Assembly: GCA_964468125.1 (NCBI GenBank)
Contig: CAYXVF010000085.1
Location: forward strand, 1 to 26,842
Reading direction: 5' to 3'
Source of the DNA: CAYXVF01 sp964468125
GTDB taxonomy: Bacteria; Myxococcota; XYA12-FULL-58-9; CAYXVF01
Length of the DNA: 26,842 nt
Numbering within the stretch: position 1 is the stretch's first letter; every line of letters begins with the position of its first letter. The position numbers and the translations under genes were made by a program. The notes below the pieces were generated by a model. That model was not told the origin of the DNA. It was given only the letters and a program-made list of their open reading frames with translations, and did not search any database. Shown here piece after piece: positions 20,930-26,842 of the stretch.

Positions 20930-20939
20930 CTGTATACAG
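20930..20939. promoter_or_regulatory. Palindrome CTGTATACAG, possible GntR operator
   Basis: A perfect ten-base palindrome with GT...AC half-sites, one base from the gntR start codon. FadR-type GntR proteins commonly bind GT/AC palindromes near their own promoters. Autoregulation is inferred, not shown. Confidence 0.5.
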
Positions 20940-21287
20940 CGTGCAGGCGCTCGGGCGCGTTCGCAACTCATTCTTTCGTCGGCGGGGGTGTCCCGAGCGT
21001 GATGGGGGGCCGATGGGTTCTTTTTGAACGAACGTGGCAAAGCCCGATCGATGAATAAAAAAGTCGTGGTGACAGTGAACATCCGCTGCGGGTGTGGCGT
21101 CCATCGAGCGTTGGGAATGGCACGGGTTCGAGCCCCGGTGCGAGACCCCGAGGGGATATTGACTCGTCCTCAAGGGACAAGTAGTCGCAAGGTTGTTTGC
21201 AGTCGCAAACGCGCTGGCGCGGCTCACACGCCCGCTCGGTGGAAACTCGTAGTGTTGGGTCAGGATCACGTGTTCAGGAGGAACTCA
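20940..21287. other. Intergenic region upstream of the lipoprotein cluster
   Basis: This, together with the palindrome next to gntR, is the 359-base gap between gntR and the LPP20-type gene. The cluster's promoter should lie here. TTGACT at 21159-21164 is a good -35, but the box 17 bases on (TAGTCG) is poor. Two copies of AGTCGCAA (21183-21190, 21201-21208) overlap an inverted repeat GTTTGC/GCAAAC (21195-21200, 21205-21210), possibly an operator. A tRNA-like T-arm at about 21121-21140 does not fold into a full tRNA. An open frame runs through in phase with the next gene but lacks protein-like features. Confidence 0.5.
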
Positions 21288-21875
21288 ATGAACGCAATCA
21301 AGTTGTTCGCAGTTGCTGCCGTTTCCGTCGGGTTGGCGGCGTGCGGTGGGAGTAAGGATACCGGTGGAAACGCTCCGCCATCGCTTCAGGGCATTCAGTA
21401 CCCGGAGTGGGTGACTCGCGGAAGCGGTGCCTTCGGTGGCGAGGAAGGGCAAGTGTTCTACGGCGTCGGTCTGGAAGCGGGCGTCCGCAACCCGGCGCTC
21501 AAGGTGTCCTCGGCCGACAACCGGGCCCGCAACGAGATCGCGAAGGTCTTCCGGGTCTACTCCGCCTCGCTCATGAAGGACTACATGTCCTCGACTACCG
21601 CCGGTGATTTCTCGAACACCTCGGAAGAGCAGTACATCGAGCAGGCGATCAAGACCTTTACCGCCGAGACTCTCAGTGGCGTGATGATCGTCGACCACTG
21701 GTACCATCCGGACGGAACGACGGTCTACGCGCTCGCTCGCCTCGACCTGAACGCGTTCACCGACGCGCTCGATCGGATGAAGGAGCTCGACGCCGAAGTC
21801 CGCGACTACGTCAAGAAGAACGCGGAGAAGGTCCACATGGACCTCGAAAAAGAAGAAGAGAAGCGCGGGCTCTGA
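21288..21875 (+). CDS. LPP20-type lipoprotein
   Basis: 195 residues from ATG 21288, with AGGAGG at 21277-21282. The signal peptide ends in the canonical lipobox LAAC with Cys19. The mature part has PEWVTRGSG, VFYGVGLEAGVRNPALKVSSADNRARNEIAKVF and a later TVYALARLDLNAF, the pattern of LPP20 (PF02169-type) lipoproteins that refold small-domain outer-membrane proteins such as FlgP. The C-terminus is a charged helix rich in Lys and Glu. Exact role unknown. It heads a run of four envelope genes in the same orientation, and a strong terminator follows directly. Confidence 0.85.
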   Translation: MNAIKLFAVAAVSVGLAACGGSKDTGGNAPPSLQGIQYPEWVTRGSGAFGGEEGQVFYGVGLEAGVRNPALKVSSADNRARNEIAKVFRVYSASLMKDYMSSTTAGDFSNTSEEQYIEQAIKTFTAETLSGVMIVDHWYHPDGTTVYALARLDLNAFTDALDRMKELDAEVRDYVKKNAEKVHMDLEKEEEKRGL

Positions 21876-21902
21876 TCCGGGCTGACACTGAAGTGTGACC
21901 AG

Positions 21903-21943
21903 AGCCCCTCAGCACAACCGTCTGATGTGCTGGGGGGCTTTTT
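21903..21943 (+). terminator. Intrinsic terminator after the LPP20-type gene
   Basis: AGCCCCTCAGCACA (21903-21916) pairs with TGTGCTGGGGGGCT (21926-21939) with one T-G wobble over a nine-base loop, then a T-run to 21943. The next gene's start is 26 bases further on, leaving no room for a promoter. Confidence 0.88.
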
Positions 21944-21969
21944 CGATCCGAGTCTTTTGGGAGATGGAC

Positions 21970-23112
21970 ATGCGACGAGCACTACTCACTGTCCTCGCGA
22001 CACTTCTGCCGGTTTCGATCGCGCACGCGGATTTCTCGCCCCGCGAAATCTACAAGGATACGAGTCCGGGAGTCGTTCTCGTTCTCGGCGCCGACAAGGG
22101 GGGCCGAGGGTCCGGAGGGACCGGTTCGATCATCTCCGGCGACGGCAAAGTGATCACGAATGCTCACGTCGTGATCAACGACCAGACCGGTCAGCCCTAC
22201 GGCAGCCTCTTCGTCTTTCTAAAGCCGTCTCGGATCAGTGGCGACAACAAGAAGGACTTGGTCAATCGCTACAAAGCGCGCGTGCTCTCCTACAGCCCGG
22301 CGGAGAAACTCGACCTCGCGCTTCTGCAGATCGAAAATGCACCTGCGAACCTGAAGGTGATCACCTTCGCTGACCCGAATCGGGTCGAGATCGGCGATGA
22401 GGTGGTCGCGATCGGTCACCCGGAGGGCGGGGGGTTGTGGACACTCACCACCGGAACGATCTCCACGGTGATCGCCAACTACTCGAAGGTGGAGGGCAAG
22501 GACGTCTTTCAGACCGAGGCGTCGGTGAACCGCGGGAACTCCGGCGGCCCGCTTCTCGACTCCGAGGGCAACATGGTCGGGATCAACACGATGATCGCCC
22601 GCCAAGGGGCAGGCGGCGTTGCGATCACCGACGTGAACTTCTCGCTCAAGTCCTCCGTCGCGGTGAAATGGCTAGCGGGGGCCGCGGGCATGGGCCTCGC
22701 CTATGCGCCAAAGAAGAACGCGAACCTGGTGGTGGCTGCTGCGCCCAGCCAGCCTGAAGACCGGCAGCCGTCGACGCCAGCCGCTGAGCCACCGGCCAGA
22801 CCCACCGAGGTTCGCGAAGCGCCCAAGGCCACGATCGTGGTCGCGGAGGCGCCCCCGAAGCAGCGCGAGGTGAAGAGACTGCAGGATGAGGGGCGTTCGA
22901 TCGGAACGAAACAGGGCTCGGAGAAGGTCGTCGCAGGCAAACCGCTGGACCCGAAGAAAGCGAACCCGAAGTATCTGACCAAGAAGCGCCCCTACAGCCT
23001 CGAGGACCTGCGCAAGCAGCAGATGAAGGAAATGGAAGAGATGCTCGACGAGTTCCGCGGCCGCAGCGTTAAAAAGAAGAAGACCAAAGGCAAAGGTATG
23101 GGCCTCTGGTAG
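21970..23112 (+). CDS. Secreted trypsin-like (S1 family) serine protease
   Basis: 380 residues from ATG 21970. The GGGAG at 21959-21963 fits this start; ATG 21964 is too close to it, and an earlier in-frame start at 21895 lies before the terminator. The signal peptide MRRALLTVLATLLPVSIAHA is followed by the protease domain with a complete triad: H66 in TNAHVV, D115 in KLDLALLQI and S191 in NRGNSGGPLLD. The fold resembles HtrA/DegP catalytic domains, but no PDZ domain follows. Instead there is a Pro/Ala/Glu-rich linker and a Lys-rich tail (SVKKKKTKGKGMGLW). It is probably periplasmic. Its partners are the flanking lipoprotein genes. Confidence 0.9.
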   Translation: MRRALLTVLATLLPVSIAHADFSPREIYKDTSPGVVLVLGADKGGRGSGGTGSIISGDGKVITNAHVVINDQTGQPYGSLFVFLKPSRISGDNKKDLVNRYKARVLSYSPAEKLDLALLQIENAPANLKVITFADPNRVEIGDEVVAIGHPEGGGLWTLTTGTISTVIANYSKVEGKDVFQTEASVNRGNSGGPLLDSEGNMVGINTMIARQGAGGVAITDVNFSLKSSVAVKWLAGAAGMGLAYAPKKNANLVVAAAPSQPEDRQPSTPAAEPPARPTEVREAPKATIVVAEAPPKQREVKRLQDEGRSIGTKQGSEKVVAGKPLDPKKANPKYLTKKRPYSLEDLRKQQMKEMEEMLDEFRGRSVKKKKTKGKGMGLW

Positions 23113-23186
23113 GTGGCTCTATACGCCTTGAATAGCACGGGAAAGTGTGAGAAATCCGCCCACGAAACCTCAAGGGAGTTGAACAG

Positions 23187-23798
23187 ATGCGAAAGGGACT
23201 GATTTTGCTAGCGGTGGTTTCCATGGTGGCCACCGTCGCGTGCGGGGGCGGCCGCAAGGTAAGCCGCGTGAGCGCGAACACGACGACTGACCTCTCGGGC
23301 AAATGGAACGACACCGATGCTCGCCTCACGGCGGAAGCGCTGATCGCGGACTGCTTTGGCTCCGCATGGCTTCCAAACCACCTCGAGGAGAACAGCGGAA
23401 CGAAGCCTGCGGTAACCGTCGGCCGGATCGTCAACAAGAGCGACGAGCAAATCGACGGCCAGGTGTTCACGAAGAACATCGAGCGCGCCATGGTGAACAG
23501 CGGCAAGGTGCGTGTGCTCGCGCAGCGCGACGGCGAGCTCGACGAAGTCATGGCAGAGCAAGACCTCGGAATGAGCGGCCGCGTGTCGGACGACTCGGCG
23601 CCGAGCGTCGGCAACATGCGCGGAGCGGACTACGTGGTCGTCGGCCGCATTGCCTCGATCACTGACCAGGTGGATGGACAGGCGACGAAATTCTACCAGA
23701 TCAACTTTGAGCTCTTGAACACGACCACCCGCGACAAGGTCTGGGTGGGCGAGCACAAGATCAAGAAGGCGATCTCGCAGGCTAGCGCGAGCTGGTGA
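23187..23798 (+). CDS. lpoB: LpoB-like penicillin-binding-protein activator lipoprotein
   Basis: 203 residues. Signal peptide and lipobox end at Cys19 (TVAC). The mature protein matches the LpoB family: DLSGKWNDTDARLTAEALI, PAVTVGRIVNKSDEQIDGQVFTKNIERAMVNSGKVRVLAQRDGELDEVMAEQ, GADYVVVGRIASITDQVDGQATKFYQINFELLNTTTRDKVWVGEHKIKK. In E. coli LpoB is an outer-membrane lipoprotein that activates PBP1B. Here the function is by homology. RBS is GGGAG at 23174-23178. It is 74 bases after the protease gene and probably co-transcribed with it. A terminator follows. Confidence 0.87.
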   Translation: MRKGLILLAVVSMVATVACGGGRKVSRVSANTTTDLSGKWNDTDARLTAEALIADCFGSAWLPNHLEENSGTKPAVTVGRIVNKSDEQIDGQVFTKNIERAMVNSGKVRVLAQRDGELDEVMAEQDLGMSGRVSDDSAPSVGNMRGADYVVVGRIASITDQVDGQATKFYQINFELLNTTTRDKVWVGEHKIKKAISQASASW

Positions 23799-23824
23799 GC
23801 GAGTCGCGGACACGCTAAACTCGC

Positions 23825-23864
23825 AAGGGCGGGCACCTCCTGGGCGAGGGCCCGCCCTTTTTTT
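23825..23864 (+). terminator. Intrinsic terminator after lpoB
   Basis: AAGGGCGGGC (23825-23834) pairs perfectly with GCCCGCCCTT (23850-23859) over a 15-base loop, with a T-run to 23864. The next start codon is only 21 bases further on, with its RBS in between. Confidence 0.9.
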
Positions 23865-23885
23865 GGTTCCGGGGGAGGGATCGTC

Positions 23886-25256
23886 ATGATTGCACGTGCC
23901 AAGCCATTCGCCTTCACCGTGCTGGCTGCTTCGCTGCTCGCTACGGGCTGCGGCCTCAACATGCAGAAGCACTACAGCAAGATGCGCGCGAACATGATGT
24001 CGCACAATTATCAGGCTGCCGATAAGTACCTCGAGTCGCAGAAAGAGAAGTTCTACGGCGAAGACAATCGACTGCTCTACTACATGGACCGCGGCATGGT
24101 TCTGCATCTCGGCAAGCAGTACCAGCAGTCCAACAGTTTCTTGCAGAAGGCGGACGACGCGGCCCAGGAGCTGTGGACCGACAGCATCAGCAAGAACATC
24201 GCGGCGATGTTCACCACGGACAACTCCGTCCCCTATCAAGGAGAGGATTTCGAGAAGGTCGCGGTCAACATCATGGCGGCGCTCAATTACGTCGCTCTCG
24301 GCGACTACGGCGCGGCCCGGGTCGAAGCGCGGCAGGTGACGAACCAACTCGCGCTCTATTCGCAAAAGTACGAGGAGATGGAGCAGGGCTCGATCGGCGC
24401 TTATCGGGACGATGCATTTGCCCGCTGGCTGTCGGGCAAAATGCGGGCGCTCGAAGGCACCTTCGAGGGGCACAACGAAGCGTGGATCGAATACCGGCAG
24501 GCGCTGAAGCTCTACGAAGAGGACTACGCGCAGCGGTACGGCGTGGGTGTGCCCCGATTTGTCATCGAGGACACGCTCTTGACCCTCGAGTATCTCGGCG
24601 GGCAATTTCGCGAAGAGATGGAGATGGTGCGCTCGAAGTTCCCGGAAATCCAGGCGCCCTCCAAGGACGAGGCGCAGAGCATGGGAGAGGTAGTGCTCGT
24701 GCACCTGAATGGCGAGGCTCCTTACAAAATCGATCGCTACTGGGACGCGACGGCGGCGGGGGAGCTGATCCGGGTGGCCTATCCGGAGTTTGTCGCCAGA
24801 GTGCCGCAGATTGTCGGCGCGCGCATGAGCTCGAGCGTGGGTGTCACGGCGCGCACGGAGCTCGGTGAGCCCTGGACGAACATCGCGATTCAGAATCTCA
24901 ACGATCACATGGGTCGGATCAAAGCGAAGGCGATCGCCCGGGCGGTGACCAAGTACTTGGCTGCTAAGGGCATGCAGGAAGCAGGAAAACAGGCCGGTGG
25001 TGACGGCGGGGCGGCGCTGCAGCTCGTCGGTGCGCTCTTTCAGGCGGGCAGCTACCTCGCCGAAGAAGCGGACAAGCGCAGCTGGATCACCCTGCCGGCC
25101 GCGGTCAACATCGGGCGCATGTTCGTGCCCCCGGGACCCACGACCGTGGACGTGCAGTTCGTGTCGCGGAACGGTTCGGTCCTCGAGAAGAAATCCTTCG
25201 ACGTGAACGCCGAGGCCGGCAAGACCACCTTCTTGTTTTACCGGACCTATCGGTGA
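23886..25256 (+). CDS. COG3014-type lipoprotein
   Basis: 456 residues from ATG 23886, with GGGGGAGGG at 23872-23880 as RBS. The signal peptide ends with a lipobox-like ATGC, Cys22. The mature N-terminal half is helical and TPR-like: QKHYSKMRANMMSHNYQAADKYLESQKEKFYGEDNRLLYYMDRGMVLHLGKQYQQSNSFLQKADD, with ALNYVALGDYGAARVEARQVTNQL. The C-terminal half has MGEVVLVHLNGEAPYK and later LPAAVNIGRMFVPPGPTTVDVQFVSRNGS. This resembles the uncharacterised COG3014 group, which is often next to LPP20-like and LpoB-like genes. Molecular function unknown; a cell-surface assembly role is a reasonable guess. Confidence 0.8.
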   Translation: MIARAKPFAFTVLAASLLATGCGLNMQKHYSKMRANMMSHNYQAADKYLESQKEKFYGEDNRLLYYMDRGMVLHLGKQYQQSNSFLQKADDAAQELWTDSISKNIAAMFTTDNSVPYQGEDFEKVAVNIMAALNYVALGDYGAARVEARQVTNQLALYSQKYEEMEQGSIGAYRDDAFARWLSGKMRALEGTFEGHNEAWIEYRQALKLYEEDYAQRYGVGVPRFVIEDTLLTLEYLGGQFREEMEMVRSKFPEIQAPSKDEAQSMGEVVLVHLNGEAPYKIDRYWDATAAGELIRVAYPEFVARVPQIVGARMSSSVGVTARTELGEPWTNIAIQNLNDHMGRIKAKAIARAVTKYLAAKGMQEAGKQAGGDGGAALQLVGALFQAGSYLAEEADKRSWITLPAAVNIGRMFVPPGPTTVDVQFVSRNGSVLEKKSFDVNAEAGKTTFLFYRTYR

Positions 25257-25257
25257 G

Positions 25258-25293
25258 AATGCTCGCCCCGCGCTGGGCGAGCATTATATTTTA
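25258..25293 (+). terminator. Intrinsic terminator before queA
   Basis: AATGCTCGCCC (25258-25268), loop CGCGCT, GGGCGAGCATT (25275-25285): eleven perfect pairs, followed by ATATTTTA. The stem begins one base after the COG3014-type stop and its tail ends seven bases before the queA start. Confidence 0.88.
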
Positions 25294-25300
25294 GGTCACC

Positions 25301-26353
25301 GTGACCGAAGAAGACTCCGTCCCACTCATCGATTTTCTCTACGAGCTGCCGCGCGAGCTGATCGCGCACGAGCCCGCCAAGCCCCGGGATTCGAGTCGAC
25401 TCATGCGCGTGTCGCGCACGGGGGACGGGGTTTCGCACCATGTCTTTCGTGACCTCGTCGACTTGCTCGAGCCAGGCGACCTCCTGGTCACGAACGAGAC
25501 CGAGGTCATTCCCGCGCGCTTGCGTTTGCACAAAACGAGCGGCGGTCGGGTCGAGCTCGTGCTTCTGCGTCCGACGGATGGCGACGTCGCCGGCGGTCTC
25601 GTGTGGGAAGGGATCGGAAAACCTGGCGCCGCGTTCACCTACGGGCGTACGCTCGTCGCCAGCGATGGCACGCGGATCACGGTGATGGGCAAGGAGGGGC
25701 GGACAGTGACCGTTCGCTGCGAGGAGCCTCTGTTGTCTGTAGCGAGGCGGATCGGAGAAGTTCCTCTGCCCCCCTATATCGACCGACCGAATGGGCCGAA
25801 TCACTCGGACCTGTCGAGCTATCAGGCGGTCTTTGCTCGCCAGCCAGGCTCCGCCGCCGCCCCTACCGCGTCGCTGCATTTCACGCCGGAGCTCCTCGAA
25901 CGCCTCAAGGACAAAGGCGTTGTGCGCAGCTCGCTGGTTCTGCACGTTGGCCTCGGGACGTTTTTGCCGATCGACGAGTCACACGCCGACGACGTGCGCA
26001 AACACGAGATGCATTCGGAGTTCTTCTCGATCCCTACGACCACCCAGTCTGCGATTCGCGCAACGAAGGAGCGCGGAAATCGAGTGGTGGCGGTGGGCAC
26101 GACGGTGGTGCGGGCGCTGGAAACGCTCGCCCATCTCGAGCGGGCCCAAGGGCAGACCGACCTCTACATCTACCCGGGGTATGAGTACAAAGTGGTCGAT
26201 GCACTGGTCACGAACTTCCACCTGCCGGGCTCGACCTTGCTCCTGCTGGTCTCGGCCTTCTCGTCGGTGGCCGCAATACAAGAGGCCTATCGCATTGCGA
26301 TCGAGGAGCGCTATCGCTTCTACTCCTACGGCGACGCGATGCTCCTCGTCTAA
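25301..26353 (+). CDS. queA: S-adenosylmethionine:tRNA ribosyltransferase-isomerase QueA
   Basis: 350 residues from GTG 25301. QueA transfers the ribosyl moiety of SAM to preQ1 in tRNA, giving epoxyqueuosine. The family start is DFLYELPRELIAHEPAKPRDSSRLMRV. Further motifs are LLVTNETEVIPARL, VELVLLRPTDG, GEVPLPPYI, YQAVFARQPGSAAAPTASLHFT, VLHVGLGTFLPI, HEMHSEFFSI, VGTTVVRALET, and TNFHLPGSTLLLLVSAF. The GTG start is chosen because it gives the usual short N-terminus. The upstream terminator leaves almost no leader. tgt follows. Confidence 0.96.
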   Translation: MTEEDSVPLIDFLYELPRELIAHEPAKPRDSSRLMRVSRTGDGVSHHVFRDLVDLLEPGDLLVTNETEVIPARLRLHKTSGGRVELVLLRPTDGDVAGGLVWEGIGKPGAAFTYGRTLVASDGTRITVMGKEGRTVTVRCEEPLLSVARRIGEVPLPPYIDRPNGPNHSDLSSYQAVFARQPGSAAAPTASLHFTPELLERLKDKGVVRSSLVLHVGLGTFLPIDESHADDVRKHEMHSEFFSIPTTTQSAIRATKERGNRVVAVGTTVVRALETLAHLERAQGQTDLYIYPGYEYKVVDALVTNFHLPGSTLLLLVSAFSSVAAIQEAYRIAIEERYRFYSYGDAMLLV

Positions 26354-26367
26354 TCCGCGGCTCCGCC

Positions 26368-26842
26368 ATGACCCGTCCCATTCAGTTCGAGCACCTTCAC
26401 GACGACGCGAACAGTGAGGCGCGACGGGGACGTCTCCGTACGCTGCACGGCGAGATCGAGACCCCCGTCTTCATGCCGGTGGGGACGCTGGCGAGCGTGA
26501 AGACGCTCGACGAGCGCGACCTCGGGGCCCTCGGCGCAGGGATCATCCTGAACAACGCCTACCATCTGATGCTGCGCCCGGGCGACGACATGGTGGCCCG
26601 TCGAGGCGGGCTTCACGCCTTCAGTCGCTTTCCCGGGGCAATTCTCACGGACAGCGGTGGCTTCCAGGTGTTCTCTCTCGAGGGCTTTCGGAAGGTTACG
26701 GACGACGGCGTCGAGTTTCGATCGCACATCGACGGAAGCCTCCACCAGCTCACCCCCGAGCGGCTGGTCGAGGTGCAGGAGAATCTGCGGCCGGACATTG
26801 CGATGGTGCTCGACGAGTGCCCGCCGGGGAAGGCGGATCGGA
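26368..26842 (+). CDS. tgt: tRNA-guanine transglycosylase (partial, runs off the window)
   Basis: The first 158 codons, open to the window edge. Tgt exchanges guanine-34 for preQ1 in queuosine tRNAs, the step before QueA. Visible motifs are GEIETPVFMPVGTLASVKTL, IILNNAYHLMLRPGD, and ILTDSGGFQVFSL with the conserved active-site Asp at residue 95, then PERLVEVQENLRPDIAMVLDECPP. The ATG lies 14 bases after the queA stop; no strong Shine-Dalgarno. queA-tgt is a usual operon pair. Confidence 0.95.
   Translation, partial: MTRPIQFEHLHDDANSEARRGRLRTLHGEIETPVFMPVGTLASVKTLDERDLGALGAGIILNNAYHLMLRPGDDMVARRGGLHAFSRFPGAILTDSGGFQVFSLEGFRKVTDDGVEFRSHIDGSLHQLTPERLVEVQENLRPDIAMVLDECPPGKADR

Noticed and set aside
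21121..21140. tRNA T-arm-like sequence (GGGTTCGAGCCCC)
   Set aside because: No matching acceptor, D-arm or anticodon stem upstream at the right distances, so no complete tRNA.
21024..21287. N-terminal extension of the LPP20-type protein by in-frame starts from 21024
   Set aside because: The signal peptide with lipobox and the AGGAGG ribosome binding site fix the start at 21288.
21895..21969. Longer start for the trypsin-like protease
   Set aside because: It would place the start before an intrinsic terminator; a proper signal peptide begins at 21970.

Overview
The window is a GC-rich bacterial chromosome segment. It carries, all on the + strand, the tail of a tuf gene and then a rearranged version of the S10, spc and alpha ribosomal protein operons. 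A short accessory stretch and the queuosine genes queA and tgt follow. Four predicted lipoproteins, an LpoB/LPP20/COG3014 gene set, a leishmanolysin-like lipoprotein with Ig-like repeats, and a degenerate receiver plus coiled-coil membrane protein suggest a Gram-negative, deltaproteobacterial or Myxococcota-like organism. That placement is inference from gene content; no 16S rRNA is present.

Layout. 1-5225: tuf end, rpsJ, rplD, rplW, rplB, rpsS, rplV, rpsC, rplP, rpmC, rpsQ, rplN, rplX. 5226-9343: an insertion inside the spc operon. It holds a membrane-anchored MepK/YcbK-like (DUF882) peptidase on + and two genes on -: an 838-aa protein (receiver-like, coiled coil, one membrane segment) and a 119-aa two-helix membrane protein. 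9344-14960: rplE, rpsH, rplF, rplR, rpsE, rpmD, rplO, secY, adk. 14961-17879: a large Ig-repeat metallopeptidase lipoprotein and then a good sigma70-type promoter. 17880-20558: infA, rpsM, rpsK, rpoA, rplQ. 20559-21287: a short GntR-type regulator on - and a 359-base intergenic region. 21288-25256: LPP20-type lipoprotein, secreted trypsin-like protease, LpoB-like lipoprotein, COG3014-type lipoprotein. 25301-26842: queA and the start of tgt, which runs off the window.

The most unusual features are about gene order. rplC is absent from between rpsJ and rplD, rpsN from between rplE and rpsH, rpsD from between rpsK and rpoA, and rpmJ and map from the adk-rpsM interval. At most of these junctions the flanking genes sit a few bases apart with normal ribosome binding sites. 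The operon is also split twice by envelope genes, once with genes on the opposite strand. A second pattern is in the lipoprotein cluster: three strong intrinsic terminators (21903-21943, 23825-23864, 25258-25293) each lie directly in front of the next gene's start codon with no room for a promoter. This suggests attenuation or graded read-through.

The accessory genes share an envelope theme (peptidoglycan endopeptidase-like, PBP-activator-like, secreted proteases, lipoproteins). I see no CRISPR array, insertion sequence, prophage, tRNA or rRNA. I did not find a clearly new defence or mobile system.
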